The notes beneath the pieces were generated by a model. The model worked only from the letters and a program-made list of their open reading frames with translations, was not told the origin of the DNA and ran no database searches. From Priapulus caudatus (taxonomy: Eukaryota > Priapulida > Priapulimorpha > Priapulimorphida > Priapulidae): a stretch of 33,022 bases of DNA. Of the stretch, positions 1 to 8,883 are shown in pieces. The position numbers and the translations under genes are program-made. Numbering within the stretch: the first letter of the stretch is position 1; every line of letters starts with the position of its first letter. The stretch covers positions 1 to 33,022 of the forward strand of contig NW_014578644.1 of NCBI RefSeq assembly GCF_000485595.1, given 5' to 3'.

Positions 1-44
<44 letters not shown>
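1..44. repeat. (AG)n microsatellite at window edge
   Basis: An uninterrupted AG dinucleotide run opens the window and decays into GA-rich sequence to about position 60. An equivalent AG run borders the right side of the N gap at 22629, so such tracts may be where assembly contigs break. Confidence 0.95.
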
Positions 45-48
<4 letters not shown>

Positions 49-60
49 GGAGAGAGAGGG

Positions 61-427
61 GAGCGTTGTGATAGTTTTATAATGCGGCACGTGTGATCGA
101 TCTGCCGATAGGTTTAACAGCCTGGTTCTGCTGCTCAGCCCTCACGGTAAGCACAGGCCGAGGAAAACCAATCTTCTCCTGAAACTCAATATTACGCGCT
201 GCTTCTCGAAGCGTTTATGATTCTCGCCTCCGGGAGAGATGAGATAGGATGAGGTTCCCAGCTTCCAGTGTGATGCTGTTCATCGGATGCGGCTGAGAGA
301 TGCTGAGACGGAATGGCTTCATTCGTTGAGGTGGCTTCTTTCAACTTCTCTCAGCTTTCCTGCTTAATTTCACTGAAACCACGAAGTCACTCAATTGAAT
401 GAAATAAGTTCATTGGATTTCGTTGCA
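61..427. other. upstream intron or flank, nothing recognised
   Basis: No coding exon with plausible splice sites was found here. The first supported exon at 1176 begins inside a codon, so earlier exons must lie upstream and this stretch is probably intronic. Confidence 0.4.
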
Positions 428-594
428 ACTATGAATTCATGTTAATCTTGTGTTGAATCCAAGAAATTAACTTACTATCGAAATTTTCGATCTCCCTGGT
501 GAAGATCCTGATGAAGATTTCCCAAAGGGAAATCGAAAATCTCGATAGTAAGTTAATTCTTGGATTTCACACAAGATTAATATGAATTCATAGT
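428..594. repeat. long imperfect palindrome (foldback)
   Basis: The left arm (about 428-490, beginning ACTATGAATTCAT) is the near-perfect reverse complement of the right arm (about 533-594, ending ATGAATTCATAGT). The arms are about 62 bases with few mismatches. The spacer holds a smaller nested hairpin around 516-534 (GATTTCCC / GGGAAATC). It could form a cruciform or be a small non-autonomous foldback element. No coding content or clear target-site duplication was seen. Confidence 0.85.
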
Positions 595-1175
595 CGCTCG
601 TTTGTTCTGCCTTCCGTGACGCATATCTCGAGTTGAAAGGTGAACGTCGACGAAGATAGAAATGACGTCATTCATTGAGATGTCTTCTCTCAGCTTCACT
701 CATCGTATCACTTAGCTGACGCTGACGCCTGCGATCTGTTCTCTGTCCACGAACTGTATAATAAATTAATTTCGCGTGTATTTCACGTGTGGACCTCAGG
801 CGATAGAAGGTTGCCACGAACGTCGCCCACCGAGAGAGAGAGGAAGGAAGAGAGGGGGAGAGTGAGAGAGGGGGAGGGGAGAGAAAAACAAAGAGAGTGT
901 GAGAGAGAGGGGGAGGAATAAAATAAATAAATATATTCTATTCCTTATATTTATAAAGAATGGAATATATTTATATATAGAAGTAAAAACACAGGGACTC
1001 CCATGTAGATATGAAAATATATGTAGAAAAATTGAATAGGGTGTTAAATTTGAATAAGCAAGCTTTCGAGACTATCTCTCTTATTACATTATATTATATA
1101 TACTCCCACACTGTCAGTCATTACCTTCATTGTCTATTCATCTATTAATCTATTGTCTACTATTCTTCGTTGCAG
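595..1175. other. intron upstream of first visible exon, GA-rich then AT-rich
   Basis: Contains a GA-rich purine tract (about 830-920) and an AT-rich stretch (about 920-1110). It ends in a pyrimidine-containing acceptor, TTCTTCGTTGCAG, at 1163-1175. No other feature is supported. Confidence 0.5.
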
Positions 1176-1376
1176 GTGACCAACTGACCAACGTGTGGCA
1201 GCCCTCATCAAACTCTAGCTCCCCTCTACCGCCAGGAGGCGTACCGAATCAACAGCACCCACTAGGTGGCGCTGCAGCTTATAACCAGACGCATTCGTCC
1301 GGTGGCGCCCCTCAGCCGACGCATCCTTCACCCGGCGTGACGTTCGACCCGAGTCAGAGAAACATCAATAAGAAAG
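1176..1376 (+). CDS. exon A of giant scaffold-like gene (67 residues, phase 1-1)
   Basis: This is an internal coding exon of 201 bases. The acceptor is TTGCAG|GT and the donor is AGAAAG|GTAGAG. Two bases complete an incoming codon and one base (g) is left over, which joins exon B to make a valine codon. The peptide reads on from the splice as DQLTNVWQPSSN, then is rich in Pro, Gly, Ser and Gln (SSSPLPPGG; GGAPQPTHPSPG) and ends NINKK. It is probably a disordered linker. The ATG at 1130 lies in the intron and is not a start. I do not recognise the family. The exon call rests on splice sites and on phase agreement with the four other exons. Confidence 0.7.
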
Positions 1377-1425
1377 GTAGAGATATAGAGATATAGAGAT
1401 ATAGAGATATAGAGATATAGAGAGA
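1377..1425. repeat. GAGATATA tandem repeat just after donor
   Basis: Repeated AGATATAG units start directly at the exon A donor. It is a simple repeat with no coding content. Confidence 0.8.
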
Positions 1426-1447
1426 GAATGATGGCTTTAATCTGTGT

Positions 1448-1630
1448 TTGCTGTGTGGTTGTCTCTCTCACTGTGTGTGTGCGTGGGCGTGCGTGCGTGC
1501 GTGCGTGCGTGCGCGTGCGTGCTCGCGTGGGGCAGTGTGCAGTACCTGTAGTTTCTTCCCTTTGCGTGTGATGTCACCGTGTAGTATGTGCACACATACG
1601 CACCCACGCGCGCACGCACGCACGTGCATA
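1448..1630. repeat. inverted GTGC / GCAC microsatellite pair
   Basis: A (GTGC)n-type run at about 1475-1525 is followed by a (GCAC)n-type run at about 1590-1627. The two are mutually complementary and could fold. Antisense and sense reading frames here are repeat translations, not genes. Confidence 0.75.
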
Positions 1631-2179
1631 CAATTATCCATATAAAAAAGGTATATATGTATATATATATATATATATATAGCGAGAGTAGTAAGACAAG
1701 AGAGAGAGAATAAGGAACGAAAAAATCACTTTATAAATTTTCAACGAATGGAAATGAAAACTCATGAATTTCTTTCTCTCGTCTCTATGGCTCTCTTCGC
1801 TATTGGCTCTTTCTGTATCGTTCATTACTTCGCTTCTTGCAATCTTTGCATTCTAATGCTCTGCTACATTTTTTCTGCCTACCGGCCTTTCTATCTGCTC
1901 TCCTTACTCTCTCTCTCCTCTTTTCTACATATCATATTATTTATTAATATATTATTGTATATATATATAAGTTATACGCGGTGCGTGCGTGCGTGCGTGG
2001 CGTGGCGGGGGCATGTTGATTATGAGAGCCATAAGGCTGAATCCTGGCCACAAAGAATTCACGATTTCTCTACATTTTGTGGCGTAGTGACAAAGGACGA
2101 GCGTTATTGGGAACCAACGTTTAAAGTGAATAAACCACACGCATGGTAGGACTACGAGCTGGAGGGCAATAATTTATGT

Positions 2180-2215
<36 letters not shown>

Positions 2216-2560
2216 TATAATATATATATATCAGGAGCTTATCCAATGGATTAGATAGCACGAACCCACGTGCAACTTAACGGTGACGTCACGCGCACGT
2301 CACAGCGTGACCGTAGGTTTCGTTCTCAATCTAAGTTGTGGCGAAATGTTTTAATCAATTTTAATTATTAATTAGTTAATAAATTTAAACGACAATGTTT
2401 TCAACTTATACTGCGCAGAATTTTCTAACTACGGTGTAACGACACTCGCTTCGCTGGTGTTTTGCTTGGCAAGGCAACTTCCATCTATCTTCTGGCATCT
2501 TGGCTTGCGGCTTGTGTTTTCCATATTTTGCCCGCATGTGACGTGTGAATTGAACTTCTA
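1631..2560. other. intron 1 segment with AT microsatellites
   Basis: AT dinucleotide runs occur at about 1653-1681 and 2180-2235, with a pyrimidine-rich stretch between. An open frame at 1748-2149 has no family features and no acceptor-donor pair, so it is not called as coding. Confidence 0.5.
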
Positions 2561-2639
2561 TTGCGGTCTTGTCAGATCGTCTATGTTTGGCTAGTACATG
2601 TAGCGCTGCTGCTTGTTTCTTATATGTGATGTCGTGTGC

Positions 2640-2732
2640 GCGCGTGTGGTGTACTGAGTGTGTGGTGCGCGGTGTGTGTGCGCGTAGTGTTTGGTGTACT
2701 GAGTGTGTGTGTGTGTGTGTGTGCGTGGTGGT

Positions 2733-2778
<46 letters not shown>

Positions 2779-3489
2779 TGTTGTGTGTGTGTTGTTGTGT
2801 GTGTGTGTGGTGTTGTGTGTGTGTGTGTGCGCAGCGTGTTGGGTTTAATTGAGTGTGTGCTGGCCTGTATGGTGTGGGTGTACTGAGTTGTGTGTGCGCG
2901 TATGTGTGAGTGTGTGTGCGCGTCGTCGTGCGCGGTGTGGTGTGTACTGAGTGTGTGGTGCGCGTGTGTGGGTGTTACTGAGTGTCGGCGCGCCGCTGCG
3001 CTGCGGCGCGTGCGCGGGCGTGCCGTGGCTTGGTGGCGTGCGTGGTGGCGTGGCGTGGTGTGCCTGCTGTGTGTGTGCTGTGTGTGTGTGTGTGTGGTGT
3101 GTGTGTGTTGTGTGTGTGTTGTGTGTCGCTGTGTGCCTGTGGGTGTACTGAAGTGTGTGTTGCGTGCGCGTGTTGTGTGTGTGTACGGAGTGTGCGCGTA
3201 TGTATGTGTGTGTGTGTGTGTGGCGTGCGTTGCGTGCGTGTGTGTGTGTGTGGTTTATATGTGTGTGTGTGTGTGATGTGTGCCTGTGTGTGTGGTGCGT
3301 GCGTCGCGTGCGTGCGGAGCGTTGCGTGCCCGTGCGTGTGCGTGCGTGCGTGCGTCGTGCGTGCGCGTGCCGTGCTGTGCGTGCCGTGCGTGCGATGCGT
3401 GCGTGCGTGTGTCTGAGTGGTGCGCTTTGGTGTGTGTGTGTGTGTGTGTGTGTGAATGTGTGTGTGTGGTGTGTGTGTGGTGCTGTATG

Positions 3490-3522
<33 letters not shown>

Positions 3523-3592
3523 GTGTGTGTTGTGTGGATTGTGTGTGCGTGTGTGTGTGTGTGATGCGTGTGTGTGTCGGGGGTGTGTGTGT

Positions 3593-3655
<63 letters not shown>

Positions 3656-3819
3656 CGTGTTGCGTGTCGGCGGCGTGCGGTGCGTGGCGTGCCGTAGCGT
3701 GCGTGCGCTGCGTGCGGCGTGGCGTGTGTGTGTGATTGTGGTGTGTGCGTGTGTTGTGTGTGCGTGTGTGTGTGTGCGTGCGTGTGTGCTGCGTGTGTGT
3801 GTGTGTGTCGTGTGTGTGC

Positions 3820-3911
<92 letters not shown>

Positions 3912-3943
3912 TGTGTTGTGTGTGTGTGTGTTGTGTGTTGTGT

Positions 3944-3995
<52 letters not shown>

Positions 3996-4035
3996 GTGTG
4001 TGTGTGTGTGTTTACTGAGTTGTGCGCGTATGTGT
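2640..4035. repeat. (TG)n / GTGC-rich low-complexity tract of about 1.4 kb in intron 1
   Basis: Nearly the whole stretch is TG dinucleotide repeat broken by short GCGTGC-rich islands. The longest uninterrupted runs are at about 3597-3650 and 3820-3903. It produces long Cys-Val frames on + and a 398-residue Thr-His frame on the other strand; both are artefacts of the repeat. Alternating purine-pyrimidine sequence of this kind can adopt Z-DNA. Its exact length in the assembly should be treated with caution. Confidence 0.95.
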
Positions 4036-4861
4036 GTGTACTGCATGTCGCCTCGACCGTTTCTAATGCTTGAAATTGCAACGAGATGGCGCTGATGGTT
4101 CGTATAGCAAGAGTCCGTGAGTTGTTATGCCCTTGATCGTGAATTGTATTGATCACGACCTGTACGCTCACACAAGCTTTTATTGATTGTAGTTTGTCCG
4201 TTTTTTCCTCCTCCCCTTAAGGCCCCCTCGCTACAACTTTGTAACAGTCCAGCTAGAGATAATTGGGTAAAGATTCAGTGGAAATGCGAATTTTTGTGAA
4301 AATAAAATCGGATAAATATTCGGGTGTTATCTCTCGGGTGTGATAAAATAGAAATGAACAACAACGGGAATCAGGCGGGGTGGAAGAACAAAAATTGAAA
4401 ATGACGGTATTACAGAGTGCAGCCACAGTAAAATGGTAAAATGGTAAATGGTAAATGGTAAGTGTTTACAGTGGTTACGTCACCGTAAATCGTAAAAGTA
4501 AAAAAAAATCATATATTAATATACACTTTTTCACAAAATGTAAGTGATTCTGTTCGCTTTTGATGGTTAAATTGCTGCATTATACTTGCTATTTTACTAT
4601 ATTGTTCGATGTGAACAAACGCTCGTGACTCATACATAGCCCATAGCAATCATTTAATGTCATGATCAATATATCAAATCGCCCAGGTTTTTTGGATTTT
4701 TAACTAGTTGAAAAACAATCTTATCAGGTAAGAATTTGACGATACACTTAGTGCCGTTAGTACTTACTTCATGTAAAAAATTGCTCTTTTTTTTACAAAT
4801 ATACACCACAGAAAATTCGTTATGTAGTCAATTTACGCTCGGGTTTGTGTGCTGTCTGCAG
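4036..4861. other. 3' part of intron 1
   Basis: Ordinary AT-rich intron sequence, including a short GGTAAAT-type repeat near 4430-4465. It ends at acceptor CTGTCTGCAG (4852-4861). Confidence 0.5.
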
Positions 4862-4951
4862 TTCTACCCAAGATAATCTGTGGCTCGTTCCTGCCAAAAC
4901 CCTTCCCAGGAAGCACGGCAACAACAACGCCCCCTGCTGGCGACGCCCAAG
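4862..4951 (+). CDS. exon B of giant scaffold-like gene (30 residues, phase 1-1)
   Basis: A 90-base internal exon between acceptor CTGTCTGCAG and donor GCCCAAG|GTTTGT. Joined to the leftover g of exon A it reads VLPKIICGSFLPKPF and continues PGSTATTTPPAGDAQ. The leftover g passes to exon C. The frame stays open through the splice junction on both sides, and the phase is the same as in every other exon of the gene. It is a short Pro/Thr-rich segment and no domain is recognised. Apart from phase and splice sites, the support is codon-like composition, so the call is moderate. Confidence 0.6.
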
Positions 4952-4977
4952 GTTTGTCGCATGCGTGCACGCCTGCA

Positions 4978-5110
4978 TCGTCTCATCGATTAGAGATATC
5001 GATTAACATATCGATTAGGGATATCGATTAACATATCAATTATGGATATCGATTAACATATCGATTAGGGATATCGATTAACATTTCGAGTAGGGATATC
5101 GATTAACGTT
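4978..5110. repeat. 25-bp tandem array, ATCGATTA-rich
   Basis: About five head-to-tail copies of a 25-bp unit built from ATCGATTAGGGATATCGATT plus AACAT, diverging to the right. It begins 26 bases after the exon B donor. The ATCGAT and GATATC cores are palindromic. Confidence 0.85.
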
Positions 5111-5153
5111 GATTAATGTCGACCTGCTGTGAGAAATAGGAGATAGGAGATAG

Positions 5154-5474
5154 CAGTGTTTCCCCTGTACTGGCCAAAAAGGTCTGTGAGATGGTAAATG
5201 TTTTTTGTGATGTGTTTGTGCATTTCGAGGTCTTAGTTAAGCGAGCAGCGCAGGTGCTGGCCAAGCTAGGGGGTCCCGGGAAATTTTTGAAAAAATTGTG
5301 CTATTTGGTGCGTTCTAAGCTATTCTGAACACATTGTATGACACTCTTGTATCTCTTTTTCAAGTTGTCAAAAGTTTCGTCAGCGAGGCGGTGTTTTGGA
5401 CAAATTTCTGTATGGCGGCTGAGAATTTGAGCAAGGCAGCCCGCCTCGCTTCTGTCAATGCAGGGGAAACACTG
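5154..5474. mobile_element. short non-autonomous element with hAT-like terminal inverted repeats
   Basis: The termini are a perfect 14-base inverted repeat, CAGTGTTTCCCCTG at 5154-5167 and its complement at 5461-5474, giving a 321-bp element. A CAGTG start is typical of hAT-superfamily ends. AGATAG sequence lies on both outer sides, but a clean 8-bp duplication cannot be shown because the left flank is itself repetitive. A minus-strand open frame (5301-5504) overlaps and crosses the right end; it has no recognisable domain. It is inferred to be a deletion derivative or MITE. Confidence 0.65.
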
Positions 5475-6335
5475 AGATAGGCAGATAACTTCCACTAATG
5501 CCACTCACTACTGCAGCCCTCCGACAATCGCATCTGAATTCTAAGCGACGTTTATACACACGCACGCACTATACTCATCACTCATCCGGAATGTCTTCAT
5601 TCAACAACAATCGACTCGCTACAAGAAACCACTAATTATCTAATTGCTATGTAATTATCCACTAATCGTCGCCTCGGACCTGTATCCCGGCATTGTGCAC
5701 GTGTGGCCTGCAGCCTCGCTCATTAATGATGGCAATTACGATTAATCGCGTTAATTAATTATATGAATTATATTCACGATGAGATGAAAGCTCACTAGAT
5801 GTGAATGAATGCACGTACGAGATGGCTTGGAGCTTCGACGCGCGCGTGGGTTTACAACCCCCCCCCCCGCCCCCGTCACAGAGGCATCGTCATGCTTACG
5901 TCAGGTTTTGATTTGTTAACACTGGTGATCGAGTGAACGCACGTTTGAAGTGCTTTGACGAAGCGAGGAATGTTATGACGCGTGATAATATAATTATCAA
6001 AAAGATATTTTACGTAATACATAAATAATGTGTTTTTAATGTGAATTTTTTCGTTATTTTATACGATATTTTTTTGTATGTACTTTATACATTTTATTAT
6101 GTTATGTTTTATGTATTCTGTAATGTGTCTAGTGTAGTGAAATGCATCTTAACCATTTAGCTAAGCGCCTGTTCACTTGCAGAAGGATACATTATCCATA
6201 CTTTGCTTGCTTGCAGCACTTTCTCTGATCGTCTGTCGCGACTTGGTCCTTTCTTTCATTACTACTTGCTTGCAGCGATCTCTCATGGCATTGTTACCTC
6301 TTACCTAATGCTCATAGTGTCGGTGTGTCAGCAAC

Positions 6336-6434
6336 TACTGTGTATCCCCGTCATACAGTCATGTACATTACTGTGTATCCTCGTCATACAGTCATGTACA
6401 TTACTGTGTATCCTCGTCACACAGTCATGTTCAT
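6336..6434. repeat. three copies of a 33-bp tandem repeat
   Basis: Three head-to-tail units begin TACTGTGTATCC and end near GTCATGTACAT, differing by only a few substitutions. Because 33 is a multiple of three the frame stays open through it (6203-6484), but there is no independent sign of coding. Confidence 0.85.
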
Positions 6435-6569
6435 TAGTTGTAATTCGCCTATCATTCCCATTCATGTGTCGTAATGTTCGTTAGATGGCGCTCTGACTAC
6501 TGCCACCACATCTCCGGTCTAGTAAACGATATTGTTCAAATTCATTGTTGAATTCAGCCGAAATTAGGT

Positions 6570-7150
6570 GTAGTTAGGATGAGGGGTAAGCGTTAGTGGT
6601 GGAGTTAAGGTTGTGGCTAGTGTTAGGGTTAGCTTTAGGGTTAGGGTTAGGATTGGGGTTAAAATTATGGTTGGGGATAGTATGAGGGTTAGGGTTAGGA
6701 TTGGTGGTTTAGAATTAGGGTTGGGGATAGAATGAGGGTTATGGTTATAGTTGGGATTATAATTATGGTTAGTGTTAGGGTTAGGGTTAGAGTGAGTGTT
6801 ATGGTTAGGGTTAGGATTACGGTTAGAGTTTGGATCATGGTTAGGCCAAGGATTAGGGCTAATGTTAGGGTATGGGTTACGGTTATACTTATTGGTAGGT
6901 AGGTTTAAAGTTGAGGTTAGGCTAATGTTTAGGGCTAATGTTAGGGTATGGATTAGGGTCATACTTATTGGTTGGTAGGTTTAGAGTTAGGCTTAGGCCG
7001 AGGATTAGGTCTAATGTTAGGGTATGGGTTAATGTTATACTTATTGCTAGGTTTAGAGTTAGGGTTAGACTAAGAATTAGGGCGAATGTTAGGGTATGTA
7101 TTGTTTTGGGGTTATACTTATTGGGAGGTAGGTTAGAGTTAGGGTTATGC
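6570..7150. repeat. degenerate telomere-like (TTAGGG) tract
   Basis: About 580 bases are dominated by GTTAGGGTTAGG and variants (GGTTAT, GATTAGGGTC, GCTAATGTTAGGG), with an embedded longer unit containing GGTATGGGTTA...ATACTTATTGGTAGG repeated about four times. The G-rich strand is +. It is consistent with an old interstitial telomeric-type array or a minisatellite built from it. Confidence 0.85.
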
Positions 7151-7768
7151 TAAGGGGTGTTGATCTGTCATGTTGATCACTCTCTCTAATCAATAAACAT
7201 TAAGTACGCAGCTGGTTTTCATACATTACGAGCTCGTTAGCATACGAAAATAATAACGGTAATTATGCAAAAGAATCATTAGGTTAATGATGTACCACCT
7301 TGTCAGAGCATACATGCAAGGCGGCAATAAACTGATAGAGCTGTCAGATAATTAAGTAATTAAGTAACACAGTAATTAAGTAACTGATTTCGGCTAAGTC
7401 TAACATTCTTGTTCCTGATGACATCACTTGTCTTGTGATGTGTCAGTATCGTTGCTAGCGAGTTGTTGCCATGGTAACTCCTCGGAGCAGCAGTTGTCCT
7501 CGTGTCATGTGCAGTCGCCGTGGCGACTCACTAAGTGAATCTTAGTTCGTATGCACGTTTCATTGTTGTGGTGATTCTGTGTCTACGCCGCATGTCTGTC
7601 TCATCCCTCTCTACATATAGAGCGTCCAATTATTGAGCCACCCCAGCACACCCCTTGCCCAAAACCCAAAACCACAAATCTCATCATCACCATCATCTAC
7701 TCCCACTGCGCGCGCGTATCGAGTTTTGACCCCTCCGTTGTATTTTCTTTTCTTTTTTTCTTCACCAG

Positions 7769-7918
7769 TGCTGGAGGGCAGGTACCTGTGGAGTAAGAAG
7801 AATAGGGGCATGTTCTCTCGCGATGACTATGCATGCGTTAACTACTCCCTCCCGCAGCATGGACGCAGGTACTCCCCGGACGGACACGCCTCCACCGAGT
7901 ACATCGAGCTACCGAAGG
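7769..7918 (+). CDS. exon C of giant scaffold-like gene (50 residues, phase 1-1)
   Basis: A 150-base internal exon. A strong pyrimidine tract (TTTTCTTTTCTTTTTTTC, then TTCACCAG) precedes it, and the donor is CCGAAGG|GTACTG. It reads VLEGRYLWSKKN, then RGMFSRDDYACVNYSLP, and ends STEYIELPK. It is rich in aromatic and charged residues and looks more like a conserved, folded or binding segment than the flanking low-complexity exons. Tyrosines occur in acidic or hydrophobic contexts (DDYACV, NYSLP, EYIEL) that could be phosphorylated. I do not recognise the family. This is the best query for finding homologues. Confidence 0.75.
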
Positions 7919-8450
7919 GTACTGTTCTCTTCGCTACATCTGGCACTAGGTAGTGGTGGTGGTGGTGATGGTGGTGGTGGTGGTGGGTAGCCAGTAGGTG
8001 GTGGGTCTCATCTACCTCTCCCAGCCAGACCACGAACGTACGATTGCACACAGGGATGAGCACAGCACTGCTGGCTCTAAGGTAGCGCATCCTGGTTCGG
8101 ACAGTCGCGAACCGAGAGAAAGTTGCCGTTAATTTCGTTGTTTTATTTCAGCGTTGTTTCTGTCTATATCTGGCATCCTTGGTGAGGATTGCAGCTGTGA
8201 TGCATGCCTGGTGATGATAATTTCAGCAGTGGCTCCATCTATTGATCGAGCTAACGCCTCAGTGGAAGCTCGACTGAAGCTTCGATACGTGCATGGCGGG
8301 GATGTATTCGATGCAGGACGCGGTGTCGACGTGACAGATAGCGTGATAATCACCTGCCTCATATATACGCGCATCATGAAGCCATCTTAGTATCATCTAC
8401 AGAGTGAATCTCTGCAGTCTCTCCCTAATCTCATCGTTTCTCATCACAAG
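7919..8450. other. intron 3
   Basis: Contains a (GGT)n run at about 7953-7988. It ends with a textbook 3' end: a CTAAT branch-like motif near 8425, then TCTCATCGTTTCTCATCACAAG. An alternative acceptor at 8417 would put an in-frame stop after two codons, so 8450/8451 is preferred. The open frame at 8154-8390 has no supporting features. Confidence 0.6.
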
Positions 8451-8836
8451 GCTGGAGGTCTATGGGTACCCGGCTGCGCGAGGAGCTGACGCAAGGGCAG
8501 CCGCCCCGACCAGCAGAGGGCAGCACGAGCTGCGCAACGCCACCTGGTGTCGAGCTGCGGGAACCCGCGGCTCGTGACGCGGAGGCGGCAGGATTGCGAG
8601 AATTGAATCGGGTTGATCTCGCGAATGCGACGCAGCCGGACATGTTGTCTGGCGGTCAAGACCTGGTGCACACGGCCACTCAAGAGCTTAATCTGCGGAA
8701 CCAACCGGCATTTGGTCGCAGTGACACTCAGAACGCGTCCATCCACATCAACTGCGAACCGACTGCAAGGAAATCATCACAGGAGCAGCAACAACAGCAG
8801 CAGCAAAAACAGCAGCAGCCACAACAGCAACAGCCA

Positions 8837-8883
<47 letters not shown>

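Larger units (their letters stand above)
4952..7768. other. intron 2, several repeats, no coding exon seen
   Basis: This intron holds the 25-bp tandem array, the hAT-like short element, the 33-bp triplicate and the telomere-like tract listed separately. The rest (5475-6335 and 7160-7760) is plain AT-rich sequence with a poly-C run near 5860-5873. Confidence 0.5.

Noticed and set aside
1748-2149. 133-codon + frame
   Set aside because: Sits in intron 1, runs through pyrimidine-rich and GTGC repeat sequence, and has no splice support or domain.
2975-4171. 398-codon minus-strand frame rich in Thr-His
   Set aside because: It is a translation of the (CA)n strand of a microsatellite, with no start context or domain.
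6336-6434. CRISPR-like direct repeats
   Set aside because: Three contiguous 33-bp units without spacers in a eukaryotic intron; a simple tandem triplication.
8462-8464. ATG at 8462 as the protein start
   Set aside because: The frame is open upstream to a good acceptor at 8450, and the phase matches exon C, so this is an internal methionine in the main transcript. An alternative promoter cannot be excluded.
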